From: Woeseia sp034521225
GTDB lineage: Bacteria > Pseudomonadota > Gammaproteobacteria > Steroidobacterales > Woeseiaceae
Direction: 5' to 3'
Assembly: GCA_034521225.1 (NCBI GenBank)
Contig: JAXHMR010000029.1
Coordinates: forward strand, 177,070-241,069
Length of the DNA stretch: 64,000 nucleotides
The notes under the pieces were generated by a model, which saw nothing but the letters and a program-made list of their open reading frames with translations, made no database searches and was not told the origin of the DNA. The position numbers and the translations under genes are program-made. This document shows, piece after piece, positions 1 through 9,912 of this stretch. Each line of letters starts with the position of its first letter. Position 1 is the first letter of the stretch.

Positions 1-1111
1 AGATTCCGGGCGGCGTCATGGGCGACCGCATGGGGTCGCGGCTGGCCGTGGTCATCATTGCCGTCGCCTGGGCGCTGCTGGCGGTATTCACGGCCGATCG
101 TGCCGGGTACTGGAATACCTGCCGGTTGCCGGCATCGTCGGACTGCTGATCGTCCTGCGTTTTCTCATTGGCGCGACCCATGGCCAAGGATGTCGCCGGT
201 GACTTGTGGCGGCACGATTGCGAACTGGTTTCCGGCTGGCGGCTGGGGGCTGCCGAACGGTCTGTCCAGCACCGGCCTGACCCTTGGCGCGGCAGCGACA
301 GCACCGCTGCTCGTCTGGCTGATGGAGGGCTTCGGCTGGCGCGGCGCGCTGCTGCTGACGGCACCTTCCGCCGCTGCTGCTGGCGGGCGCGTGGTGGTGG
401 TACGTGCGCGACTATCCGCGCGATCACAAGAGCGTCAGCGCGAGCGAACTGGCGCTGATCGATGCCGGCCGCCCGCCGCCCGAGGACGAGCGCGTCGCAG
501 GTGCATGGAAAGTAGCGATCAAAAACCGCGATGTCCTGCTGCTCACCGGCAGCTATTTCTGCATGAATTACGTGTTCTACCTGTTCTTCAACTGGTTCTT
601 TTTCTACCTCGTTGACGTGCGGGGCTTCAGCGCTCGCGATGCCGGCATGCTGACATCGGCACAATGGATACTTGGCGCGGCAGGCGCAACCGCCGGCGGC
701 TTCATCTGTGACTGGCTGACACGGCGCTACGGCTTGCGCTGGGGACCCCGATGGCTTGCGATCCCGAGCCTGGTCCTGTGCGCCGCGTTTCTCGTGCTTG
801 GTGCTACATCCGGCAATACGATCCTGACGGTGACGTTCCTTTGTATCTGCTTCGGCTGCACGCAGCTGACTGAAGCGGCATACTGGGCGACGACGATTTC
901 GGTCTCCGGCCGCCATGCGGCGGCGGCCAGCGGGATACTGAACGCCGGCGGGAATGTCGTCGGTTTCGCCGGCGGCATGATGGTGCCGCTGATTGCAACC
1001 GTACGGGGCTGGACGGTATCGGTGTCGACCGGTGCCGTGTTTGCTCTGCTCGGTGCGTTACTCTGGCTGCTGATCCGCGGAGACCGGCAAATGGTGTATG
1101 ACAATGATTAG
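1..1111 (+). CDS. MFS transporter, probably organic-anion type (5' partial, frame-broken)
   Basis: Inner-membrane transporter of the major facilitator superfamily; the gene starts before the window. The first 100 bases encode a loop signature (PGGVMGDRMGSR) followed by a hydrophobic helix. Reading then changes frame near 100 (to NWFP...GLPNGLSSTGLTLG) and near 367 (to WWWYVRDYPRDHKSVS). The 404-1111 part carries the later helices, including FFNWFFFYLVDVRGFS. The loop and the GxxxG-rich segments resemble anion:cation symporters for sugar acids (GudP/ExuT type), but the substrate cannot be read from sequence. The stop codon overlaps the next gene's start by 8 bases, so the two are probably co-transcribed. 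The frame changes look like indel errors. Confidence 0.75.
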
Positions 1112-3163
1112 ACAACGGAGTGTGCTGGCACTTTTCCTGATACTTGCGGGCACGGCGGCCGCCGACGACCTGCTCGACGTGCGGGAAATCCACACCACGA
1201 TGCCGGACGGGGTACGCCCTCGCCGCTGACCTGTATATGCCAGAGCGTGCGTGGGACTATCTGGACCGTTTTCCGGTGTTGCTCTCGGTGCCCGCCGTGC
1301 GGCAAGACGGAATCCCGGGCGCGCAATCATCGCCTGTATTCTGTACTTTGTCGAGCATGGGTACGCTGTCGCGCGCGTCGACATTCGCGGCACCGGTAAC
1401 AGTGAAGGGCGGCTGATCCCGTATGAATACTCCTCGACATCGAACTCGACGACGGTGAGGCCGTCATCGCGTGGCTTGCGAAGCAGCCGTGGTCCAGTGG
1501 CAGTGTCGGCATGTTTGGCATTTCATGGGGCGGCTTTAACTCGATCCAGCTTGCCGCGCGCAATCCACCGGCGCTGAAGGCCGTCATCCCGGTCGATGCG
1601 ACCGAGGACTTATACCAGGACGACGTGCATTACATGGACGGCATCATGCACGTAGATTCGTGGGAGATGAGCCAGGACCTCTACAATGCGATGCCGGGTG
1701 CACCGGATTACGTCATCGACGACGACTATTTCCGCGACCGTTTCGATACCGAGCCGTGGATGCTGACGTACAAGAACCAGCAGCGCGACGGCCCGTTCTG
1801 GGACCGCGCCTCGAACCGCGCCGACCGTTGCGACGAAATCCGCGTTCCGAGCTATCACATCGGTGGCTGGTACGACGGCTACCGCGACAGCGTGCCGCGC
1901 ATGCTTGAAAACGTCGACGCACCGGTCAAAGGCATGGTGGGCCCATGGTCGCACGCGTTTCCACACGAGCCGTGGCCAAACCCCGGTATGGAATGGCGCC
2001 ATGAAGCCGTGCGCTGGTTTGATCACTGGCTGAAGGGCATCGACACCGGCATCATGGATGAACCGGCATTTGCCGTGTACGTGCGCGACTGGCATCCGCC
2101 GAACGCCGCGCTCGATTTCATCGAAGGCCACTGGCGCTGGGAAGAAGGCTGGCCGCTGGAGCGCACCGAGCATCGCACGTACTACGCGCAGCCGAACCAC
2201 GACCTGTCAGCCGGCGCGACGGATCCGGCCACGCACCAGTTGCGTTACGTGCCGTCAACCGGTGTCGAGGCCGGTGGCCCGGTCATGTGGTGGGGCGACC
2301 TCGCGCACGACCAGCGCCCGACTGATGCCTTCAGCCTCGTCTACGACAGCGCGCCGCTTGAAGACGACGTCGAAATCCTCGGCTTTCCGGAAGCGCTGCT
2401 GACGGTGTCGGCGAATGCACCGCATGCGAACTGGTACGTAAGGCTGTCGGATGTCGCGCCGGACGGGCGCGTCACGCTGGTCACGGGTGCCGGGTTCAAC
2501 GGCACGCACCGGAAGTCTGCCCGTGAGCCGGAACCGCTGGCCGCTGGCGAGCCGTTCGACCTCGACGTCGAGATGCACTTTACGTCCTGGACGTTCCCGG
2601 CCGGCCATCGCATCCGCATGTCGGTCAGCAACGCGCAATGGCCGATGTTCTGGCCGACGCCTTATCCGATGACGAGCACGCTGAAACTCGGTGGCAACGA
2701 CGGTTCGCGACTGCGGCTGCCGGTTATTCCGCCGGGCCCCGAAACGGCGCCGACTTCAGGCCGCCAGCCGACAGCCCGTCACTGCCGGGTTACCGGACGA
2801 TCGATTCGGGTAACGCATCAGGCTATGGCGAGATTTCCGCGGTTACACGACACCCGCCAACCGGCGAGGCTATCGCCGTGGCGACCAACAGCGGTGGCAC
2901 GGAATATCCCTGGGGTACAGAGACGTATCGCGAAACCATCGAGCACCGGACATCCGACGTCACACCTCTGCAAACGTCGATGACCGGCACGCACGAAATC
3001 GAAGTCACGATGGACGATCGCGTCCTGCGCTGGGAGGCCGTGCTCGACTTCACGAGCGATGCGGAGAATTTTCACTATCGATATACCCGGCGCCTGCTCG
3101 AGAACGGCGAACTCGTTCGTGAAAAGCACTGGGAACCGGACGATCCCGCGCGACTTTCAGTAA
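1104..3163 (+). CDS. CocE/NonD-family (S15-type) secreted hydrolase, frame-broken
   Basis: Serine hydrolase of the X-Pro dipeptidyl-peptidase/cocaine-esterase family. The start at 1104 overlaps the transporter stop and begins a signal peptide (MIRQRSVLALFLILAGTAAA). The nucleophile motif GISWGG lies near 1513-1535, the acid candidate is in GGWYDGY (about 1862) and the histidine in GPWSHAF (about 1941). A C-terminal jelly-roll-like domain follows. Frame changes occur near 1214, 1300-1345, 1433, 2750 and 3135. Restoring them brings the reading to the family's usual ending TIPRDFQ and the stop at 3161-3163, which argues strongly for sequencing indels. Pairing with the transporter suggests uptake and hydrolysis of an ester or amide, substrate unknown. 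Confidence 0.8.
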
Positions 3164-3175
3164 CTGGGAATCGAT

Positions 3176-3315
3176 GTCATCGCGAGGAGCGCAGCGACAA
3201 CGTCATCGCGAGGAGCGCAGCGACGTGGCGACCTCGTACCGCTGGCAGAGTGCCAGATTGTCCGAGATCGCCACGCCGCCGCGATGACGGTGTCGCTGCG
3301 CTCCTCGCGATGACG
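3176..3315. repeat. Modular hairpin repeat, locus 1
   Basis: Two forward units (GTCATCGCGAG ends, core GGAGCGCAGCGACG) are followed by inverted units ending CTCGCGATGACG. It fills the space between two convergent genes. Apparent reading frames across it (HREERSD...) are artefacts. Confidence 0.9.
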
Positions 3316-3327
3316 TGGCCTTTACCT

Positions 3328-4947
3328 TCAGCGCCGGTCCGCGAGTATCCGTTTTGCGGCGTTGTACCCCGGCGCACCGGTCACACCGCCGCCCGGGTGC
3401 GTGCCTGCACCGCACAGGTACAGGCCATCGACCGGCGTGCGGTATTGCGCCCAGCCGGGCACCGGCCGCATGAACGACAGTTGGCCCAGATTGATATCAC
3501 CGTGAAAGATGTTGCCCTCGGTTATGCCGAACGTCTGTTCCAGATCAAAGGGTGACAGTACCCGGCGCGCAACGACGGCGCCCGGCACGTTCGGCGCATA
3601 ACGCCCGATAATTTCCGTCACGCGGTCGCCAAGCCGTTCGCGTTCCGCCGGCCAGTCTGAATCCCGCAGCCGGTAAGGCAGGAACTGCACGAAGCATGTC
3701 ATGACGTGGCGGCCATCCTGGACCAGCGACGGATCGACGTTCGATGCGACCACGCAGTCGACCCACAACTGCTCCGGAATTTCGCCGCGCATGGCCTGGT
3801 TGTAGCTGTCCTCGGCTTCGGCCAGCGATGGTGCAAGCGTGAACAGCGAACGTTCGGCGGCGCTGTGGGACGCCGGCATGCCGGGAACGTGTGGTTCCCC
3901 GGACAGCACAAAATTCACTTTCGCACACGGCCCGTTCATCTTGATGCCGGCAATGTCGCGGCGGAATGCCTCGGGCAGTTCATCGGCACAGAGCAGGTTC
4001 AGGAACGTGTGGCGCGGGTCCGCATTGGAGACGACGCAAGGCGCGAGCAACGTGGTGCCGTCCTCGAGGGTCACCCCCGTGACGCGGTCGTTCTGCTGCA
4101 CAATCGACCGCACCGGGCAGCCGGTACGGATCTCGACGCCGCGCGCGCGGCAGGCATTGGCCATCGCATCGGTAATGGCGCCCATGCCGCCGATGACATG
4201 GCCGGCAAAACCCTGCTTTTCCTCGGCGCCGCCGCTCAGCAGGTGAAACAGCAATCCCATTGCCGTGCCGGGCTGGTAAGGGCCACCGTGCTTGCCGTAC
4301 AGGCTGTTCGACAGGATCAGCCGCTTGACGGCGTCCGACTCGAATTGCGCGTCGAGAAAGTCGCCCAGCGAACCGGTCAGGAAGCGAAGTAGCGATGCAA
4401 CGTCACCGCCGGCAATGCCGCGAAACGAACGGCCCGCCCGGTACAATTCGAGCAGGCGGCCGAGCCCGCGCCGCTCCAGGTCCGGCGGCGCCTGGAGAAA
4501 GAATGGCTGCAAGTACGTGGCGAGCCGCCGCAGTTCGTCGTCGACGGCGAAAAACCGCTCGACATCGCGCGGCGCGATCGTCTCGAGATGCTCCCGCATG
4601 CGCGCCCTGTCGGACCACCACGAAATGACCTGGCCGTCCGGCATGACAGTCTGCACGCCCGGTTCGCAGGCGACCATCTGCAAGCCGTACTCCGCCAGTT
4701 TCAAATCACGGATGACTTCCGGCCGCAACATGCTCGCAATGTAGGAGGCCGTTGATACCCGGCAACCGGGCGCGCGTTCGGCGTCGATGACTTCAGTGAC
4801 CGCACAGCCGCCGACGACATCGCGCCGTTCGAGCACGAGCGTCCGCATGTCCGCGTCGGCCAGGTAGGCAGCCGTCGTCAGCCCGTTGTGGCCCGCGCCG
4901 ATGACGATTGCATCGTAGTGTTGTCGTTGTGGCACGGCGGTACTCAT
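3328..4947 (-). CDS. FAD-dependent oxidoreductase, PYROXD2/phytoene desaturase-like
   Basis: A 539-residue flavoprotein, intact. The N-terminal Rossmann motif GAGHNG (residues 17-22) and the following acidic segment (TLVLERRDVVGG) bind FAD. The C-terminal motif DGLYLCGAGTHPGGGVTGAPG is the family's second FAD-contact region. Length and both motifs match bacterial homologues of PYROXD2 (CrtI-like fold). The substrate is unknown; carotenoid genes are absent nearby, so a carotenoid role is not implied. It is divergent from the Rieske oxygenase gene at 5093 with about 145 bases between the starts, so the two could share regulation. Confidence 0.88.
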   Translation of the reverse strand: MSTAVPQRQHYDAIVIGAGHNGLTTAAYLADADMRTLVLERRDVVGGCAVTEVIDAERAPGCRVSTASYIASMLRPEVIRDLKLAEYGLQMVACEPGVQTVMPDGQVISWWSDRARMREHLETIAPRDVERFFAVDDELRRLATYLQPFFLQAPPDLERRGLGRLLELYRAGRSFRGIAGGDVASLLRFLTGSLGDFLDAQFESDAVKRLILSNSLYGKHGGPYQPGTAMGLLFHLLSGGAEEKQGFAGHVIGGMGAITDAMANACRARGVEIRTGCPVRSIVQQNDRVTGVTLEDGTTLLAPCVVSNADPRHTFLNLLCADELPEAFRRDIAGIKMNGPCAKVNFVLSGEPHVPGMPASHSAAERSLFTLAPSLAEAEDSYNQAMRGEIPEQLWVDCVVASNVDPSLVQDGRHVMTCFVQFLPYRLRDSDWPAERERLGDRVTEIIGRYAPNVPGAVVARRVLSPFDLEQTFGITEGNIFHGDINLGQLSFMRPVPGWAQYRTPVDGLYLCGAGTHPGGGVTGAPGYNAAKRILADRR

Positions 4948-5022
4948 CGCTCAGCCGGTCTGTGGCGAAGAAGCATAGCGTAAAGACTCGGATGTTGGTC
5001 TACAGCAGATGCCATGATGTGG

Positions 5023-5043
5023 AACACTGCTGCCGCCAGTGTT
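5023..5043. promoter_or_regulatory. Short inverted repeat in divergent promoter region
   Basis: AACACTG and CAGTGTT are perfect 7-base arms around a 7-base spacer. They lie between the divergent flavoprotein and Rieske gene starts, about 50 bases before the latter. Its position suits an operator, but no regulator is identified. Confidence 0.3.
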
Positions 5044-5092
5044 CTGTCCTCTGTGATAGTCTCGCGAATTAACCCCGCGCACCTGCCCGATT

Positions 5093-6177
5093 ATGGAAAC
5101 CACCCTGCATCGCGATCTCTACCTCGAACCGCTGTGGTTTGATCGTGAGCGACGCAATATTTTTCACCGTGAATGGACCTGTGTCGCGCGCACCGAAGAG
5201 CTGCCGGAACCGGGCTCGTTTCGTTCGCTGACGCTGGCCGGTCAGCACCTGCTGCTGGTGAGAGGCGACGACCGCACTATCCGTGCCTTTTATAATGTCT
5301 GCCGGCACCGCGGCTGCCAGCTGATTGATTCCGAGGACGAGACACAGAATGCCGGCCGCTTCCGCAAGCAAATCCGTTGTCCTTACCATTCGTGGACGTA
5401 CCAGCTCGACGGTGAACTGAAGCATGCGCCGCACGTCGACGTTGACCGGTCGCAATACAGTCTGCACCCGATCGATGTCGATGAATGGGGTGGCTTCCTG
5501 TTTGTCCGGCTGGACAAGGGTGACACATCGCTGCTCGATACCCTTGGCCCCATTCCGGCACGGGTTGCCCGTTACCCGCTGCACGACCTCGTGTGCGGCT
5601 GGCGCCATATCTACACCGTCAACGCCAACTGGAAAGTGATCCTCGAAAACTACAATGAGTGCTATCACTGCGGCGGTGTGCACCCCGAACTTTGCAACCT
5701 CGTGCCGGCGTTCCGCGCCAACGGCGGCCAGGGACTGATCTGGGAAGAGGGTATTGCACAACGTGGCGGCACCAACACCTTCACGATGAGCGGCACGACG
5801 TCGCGGCCGCCGTTCCCCGGCCTGAGCGACGCCGAACGCGAGCGCCATTTCGGCGAACTGGTGTACCCGAACCTGATGCTCAGCCTGTCGATGGACCACG
5901 CCGCCATATTCATAGTCTGGCCGCAGGGGCCGGAGAAAACGCTGATCGACTGCCGGCTGCTGTTTCACCCGGATGCGCTGGCGGCCGACGATTTCGATCC
6001 TTCCGATGCCGGTGATTTCTGGCACATCGTCAACAAGCAGGACTGGACCATCTGCGAACGCGTACAGCGCGGCATGCACGCCCGGCTGTGCACAGCTACT
6101 GTCGCCGACGGAAGACCTCAAGCCTCGACATGCGCCAGTATGTTGCCGCGGCTCAAGCCGATTCCATGCAAAAATAA
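5093..6177 (+). CDS. Rieske-type aromatic ring-hydroxylating oxygenase, alpha subunit
   Basis: Non-heme iron oxygenase with an N-terminal Rieske 2Fe-2S domain and a C-terminal mononuclear iron domain. The Rieske ligands are C70-x-H72 and C96-x2-H99 (CRH and CPYH); the 23-residue gap is somewhat long for the family. The iron-site motif NYNECYHCGGVHPEL supplies H192 and H197. The architecture resembles the choline/carnitine/glycine-betaine monooxygenase branch rather than classical dioxygenases. The reading frame changes near 6090-6120; after correction the protein ends SLDMRQYVAAAQADSMQK and stops at 6175-6177. No reductase gene is adjacent, so electron supply must come from elsewhere. Confidence 0.85.
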
Positions 6178-6182
6178 CAACC

Positions 6183-6242
6183 CGTCATCGCGAGGAGCCC
6201 AGCGCCCGTCATCGCGAGGAGCGCAGCGACGTGGCGATCTCG
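6183..6242. repeat. Modular hairpin repeat, locus 2 (short)
   Basis: Two forward half-units, the first with a degenerate core (GAGCCCAGCGCCC), the second with the common core, ending TGGCGATCTCG. It starts 5 bases after the Rieske gene stop. The following 155 bases up to the lipoprotein start show nothing recognisable. Confidence 0.85.
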
Positions 6243-6397
6243 CACAGCATACCGCTAAGCCGGATTTAGTAACGCTCACATTACCGTGCGACCATTCTTG
6301 CCATGAATGCATCATCCAAAGGACCCCCCTGGCGGACGTGCCGGTGCTGATCAAGAGTATTGCCGGACGGCTGCGGAGTTCGAAAAGGACCCTGTCT

Positions 6398-7166
6398 ATG
6401 CGCGCTCTTTTTCCAATTCTTGTTATTGCATTGCTCCCGGGCTGTGCGGCCTCGCCCGCGTCCCCGCACACATTGCAGCAGGTGCTCGACCAGCATGCGG
6501 CCGCGCACGGTGGGCGCACTGCTATTGAGGGTGTTGAGAGGCTGCAAATCGATCATCGCCATTGAGGAGCCGCCGTTCGTACTGGCCGCCCGGTACAGTG
6601 CCAGCCGCGATGGCCGCATGCGCATGGATGTCTGCGGTGATGGCGTTGGTGTATTCAGTGAAGGTTTTAACGGCCGCAACGGGTGGCAATGGCCCGGGGG
6701 CACTGAGCAACCGGTTGCAATGAGTGTTGCCGGCGAGGCCGCCATCAAACGGGGTATTGTCGGGAACCTGTATGGGTTACACGAGCGTCCGGCGCTCGGT
6801 TACGACCTGCACTACAACGGCACAGAAGATGCCGGAGAGACACGTTTTCATGTCATCGAGAGCACATCTCCCGATGGCTTCGTCGAACGATTCTACATAG
6901 ACGCCGATACCGGGCGGCTCGCGCAGAAGCGCGAAATCAGCAGCCTGCATCCCGACACGGATCCTGTAGAGCAAGCGTACGTCACCCACTTTGGCGACTA
7001 TCGCGTCGTCGACGGACGCTGGTTCAGCTTCCGCTCGGAAAAGCGTCCGTCCGGCAGCGATGCTGCCGTGCAAACCGTCATTCTGACCGGCGTGACAATT
7101 AACCCCGATTTTCCGGATGAGCTGTTCCTGCCAGAGGTTAGACTTTACCGAACCCGAATAGGGTGA
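6398..7166 (+). CDS. Putative outer-membrane lipoprotein, LolA-like fold possible
   Basis: Begins with a lipoprotein signal (MRALFPILVIALLPGC), the lipobox LLPGC placing the modified cysteine at residue 16. The mature part starts with a segment common in secreted LolA-like proteins (QVLDQHAAAHGG...GVERLQI). The frame changes near 6553. The rest (about 205 residues, stop at 7166) contains ERFYIDADTGRLAQKR and the closing INPDFPDELFLPEV, features usual in outer-membrane lipoprotein-sorting-like proteins. The function is not known. It stands alone between a repeat and the OmpA-type gene. Confidence 0.65.
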
Positions 7167-7254
7167 CTTGCCGTGCGATCTCCGGCCGGGGTGTTGCCAT
7201 ATGCCGACAGTTCGCGGGATTGGCGGCAATTTGACCTGCCTCCGCCTACACAAC

Positions 7255-7269
7255 CCTGATAATATCAGG
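7255..7269. promoter_or_regulatory. Small palindrome upstream of ompA-like gene
   Basis: CCTGATA-A-TATCAGG, perfect 7-base arms, lies about 57 bases before the start at 7326. It could be an operator or the end of the upstream transcript; there is no adjacent U-run. Confidence 0.3.
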
Positions 7270-7325
7270 AACGATTACGGCCGCATCGTGGCGCTAAAGC
7301 AAGCGGTGCCACATTGGAGATTCCC

Positions 7326-8571
7326 ATGAGATTACTGCTTGGTCTCGCGACACTGACGTTGCTGATGATGAGCGCACAGGCACTGGCCGATGCTGAACCG
7401 GGCCAGGGATACTTTTCGCCGCTCGTGATTTTTATCGACGACGACCCGCAGCGCGGTGTCGACGACGATTTCGGCGCTCAGCTCGGGTTTGGCGCCGCGC
7501 TGCATCGCAACTGGAACCTGGAGGCGTTTGCACAGGCGGCCAGCCTCGATGGTCCGATGGAACAGGATCAGTTCGGTGTGGGCGTGGACCTGCAACTGGT
7601 CATGAACCGGGAGGGACGCTTCAGTCCTTATTTATTTGCCGGCATGGGTTACATGGAAACCGACCTGGCCGGATTGCCCAAGGAAGACGGCGGCATGTAT
7701 TCGGCGGGCGCCGGATTCCTGGCTGACATTTTCGGCTCCAGCGACGTTGCGTTGCGAGCCGAGTACCGCATCGCGTTGAGATGATGTCCTGTCGCCGTCG
7801 CTTGGCGATAACGTGTCCGGCCTTGGGTTGCAGATCCCGTTCGGTGAGCAGCGGACCCGCTTTGTCGATAGCGACAATGACGGTGTCGAAGACGCGATGG
7901 ACCGCTGTGCGAACACGCCGATTGGTACGCCAGTCGATGAGTACGGCTGTGAACTCGACAGTGACCGTGACGGCATTGCCGATTCGCTCGATGAATGTCC
8001 GAATACCCGAGGCGGTGCGCGAGTCAACGCGCGCGGCTGTGAGCTCGACGGCGATGGCGACGGCGTACCGGACGACATGGACAACTGCCCGGGCACGGTG
8101 CGCGGCGCCGAGGTCGATGCGAGTGGCTGCGAACTGGACAGCGACGGCGATGGCGTCGTCGATCGCCTGGACCGCTGCCCGAATACCACTGCGGGCGTGC
8201 AGGTTGACGTAGCCGGTTGTGAGATCAAGGAAGAAATCCGCCTGCAGGGCGTCAATTTCGAGTCCAACTCGGATCGCTTGCTGGGCGGCGCCGAGCAGGT
8301 GCTGGACGATGCGGCTGCGACGCTGGTCAAGAACCCGACAATCAATGTCGAGGTGGCCGGCCATACCGACAGCGACGGCGCGGCTGCCTACAACGAGAGC
8401 CTGTCGGAACGCCGCGCCAGGACGGTGCGCGATTATCTCGCGTCGCGCGGTGTCGACATGAACCGCATGACGGTGCGTGGCTACGGGGAAGCACAGCCCA
8501 TTGCCGACAACAACACGGCTGCCGGCAAGGCGCAGAACCGCCGCGTCGTGCTTCGGATTACGAGCCGCTGA
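7326..8571 (+). CDS. OmpA-family outer-membrane protein with thrombospondin type 3 repeats
   Basis: Envelope protein in three parts. A signal peptide (LLLGLATLTLLMMSAQALA) leads into an 8-strand-like beta-barrel domain. Four calcium-binding thrombospondin-3 repeats follow (DSDNDGVEDAMDRC, DSDRDGIADSLDEC, DGDGDGVPDDMDNC, DSDGDGVVDRLDRC). A C-terminal OmpA peptidoglycan-binding domain closes it (VEVAGHTDSDG...LSERRARTVRDYL...NRRV). The ATG at 7326 is chosen because GGAG lies 7 bases upstream. One frame change sits near 7780, at the barrel-repeat junction. Expected role: anchoring the outer membrane to the cell wall. Confidence 0.88.
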
Positions 8572-8672
8572 CGGATGCGGCATCGGGCCGGCCCGGGTGC
8601 GGCATCACGCCGCACGGTAACACCGGTTGCCATTCACGGTGCGGGCAGCGGGGCCAGGCCACTGCGCGGCTA

Positions 8673-9734
8673 ATGACGACGCGGCGTGAGGCCATCGGCC
8701 TGATGGCCGCCATGGCGGCGGTGCCGGAATTTTCCCGTGCGGCGGCCGACGATGTCTACGACCATGCGCTCGTCATCGATGCGCTGTCCTTTGGCCGCGA
8801 CTGGGGTGACGCCGAATTCGCGGCCCTCAAACAGGCGCGTTACTCCGGGATCATCGAGAGCCTCTCGCGGCGCAACCTGCAAACGGCTATCGACGAACTC
8901 GTTGCGTGGCGGGCCCGTGCAAAAGAGCATGCCGGCTGCCTGCTGATTGCCCTGTCAGCAGCTGATTTCGAACGCGCACAGGCGGATCGCAAGACTGCCG
9001 TCCTGATGAACTTCCAGGATTCGACGATGCTCGAGGGCGATCTCGACAACATCGACGCGCTCTACGCGTTGGGAATGCGCAGTTTCCAGCTGACGTACAA
9101 CTACCGGAACCTTGTCGGTGACGGTTGCCTCGAGCGTACCAACGCCGGATTGTCCGAATTCGGCATCGAGGTTGTCGCCCGCATGAACGCCATCGGCATC
9201 ATGATTGACCTGTCGCACTGCGGCCGGCAAACAACGCTGGACGGAATAGCCTTTTCCGGCAAGCCGGTCGCTATCACGCACACGATGTGCGAGGCGCTGC
9301 GTAACAATCATCCACGTGCAAAAACGGATGAACAGTTACGCGCATGTGCCGATAAGGGCGGCGTGACAGGTATCGCGGCGCTGGGCTACTTTATCGGCGG
9401 TGATCCCGGTGGCGATACGACCATAGAGCACTATGCCGATCACATCGAGCACGCCGTATCGGTAGCGGGTGTCGAGCACGTTGCGCTGTCGACCGACTTC
9501 CCGCCGCAGGGTATCGCGCCCTGGGCGACGCGGGAAAACTGGTACGAACCCCGGCTCGAATCCTTCAAGCCGAGTTACGAGGTGCGCTGGCCGCCCTGGA
9601 TCCCGGAACTCGATACACCGGATCGTTTTCGCAACGTTGCGCGCGTGCTGGAGCATCGCGGCTGGCGTGACGGCGATCTCGAGAAACTGCTCGGGCGGAA
9701 CTGGCTTCGGTTGTTTCGCGACACGATCGGCTAG
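8673..9734 (+). CDS. Membrane dipeptidase (peptidase M19)-like protein, atypical metal site
   Basis: Intact 353-residue protein of the renal-dipeptidase fold. The N-terminus has a twin-arginine-like signal (TTRREAIGLMAAM...SRAAA). The family landmarks H182 (IDLSH) and H203 (AITHT) are present. The usual first metal ligands (HxD near the start) are replaced by VIDALSF, and the bridging glutamate position reads FQDST. The enzyme may therefore bind one metal or none, or have a different activity. The family hydrolyses dipeptides or beta-lactam-like bonds. The downstream repeat begins at the last base of its stop codon. Confidence 0.8.
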   Translation: MTTRREAIGLMAAMAAVPEFSRAAADDVYDHALVIDALSFGRDWGDAEFAALKQARYSGIIESLSRRNLQTAIDELVAWRARAKEHAGCLLIALSAADFERAQADRKTAVLMNFQDSTMLEGDLDNIDALYALGMRSFQLTYNYRNLVGDGCLERTNAGLSEFGIEVVARMNAIGIMIDLSHCGRQTTLDGIAFSGKPVAITHTMCEALRNNHPRAKTDEQLRACADKGGVTGIAALGYFIGGDPGGDTTIEHYADHIEHAVSVAGVEHVALSTDFPPQGIAPWATRENWYEPRLESFKPSYEVRWPPWIPELDTPDRFRNVARVLEHRGWRDGDLEKLLGRNWLRLFRDTIG

Positions 9735-9879
9735 TCGTCGCGAGGAGCGCAGCGACGTGGCGATCTCGCACAGATTGGCAGAGGCGGTGTCGGTGCGAGG
9801 TCGCCACGGCGGCTGCGCCGCCTCGCGACGACGGGCGGGCCGAGATCGCCACGGATTCGCCGCCGCCTCGCAATGACGG
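9734..9879. repeat. Modular hairpin repeat, locus 3
   Basis: Forward unit with the common core, then inverted units whose cores are GGCGGCTGCGCCGCC (6-base stem, TGC loop) and a degenerate GGATTCGCCGCCGCC. It occupies almost the whole gap between the M19 gene and ttcA. Confidence 0.9.
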
Positions 9880-9912
9880 GGACATTATCGTTGCTGCGGT
9901 ATGCTCAGCACC

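Noticed and set aside
3177..3380. Short proteins containing REERSDVAIS or SLRGAQRR-like strings
   Set aside because: These are translations of the hairpin repeats and appear wherever a repeat occurs; they are not genes.
5069..6121. 350-codon minus-strand reading frame
   Set aside because: Antisense to the Rieske oxygenase, whose iron ligands are clearly encoded on the plus strand.
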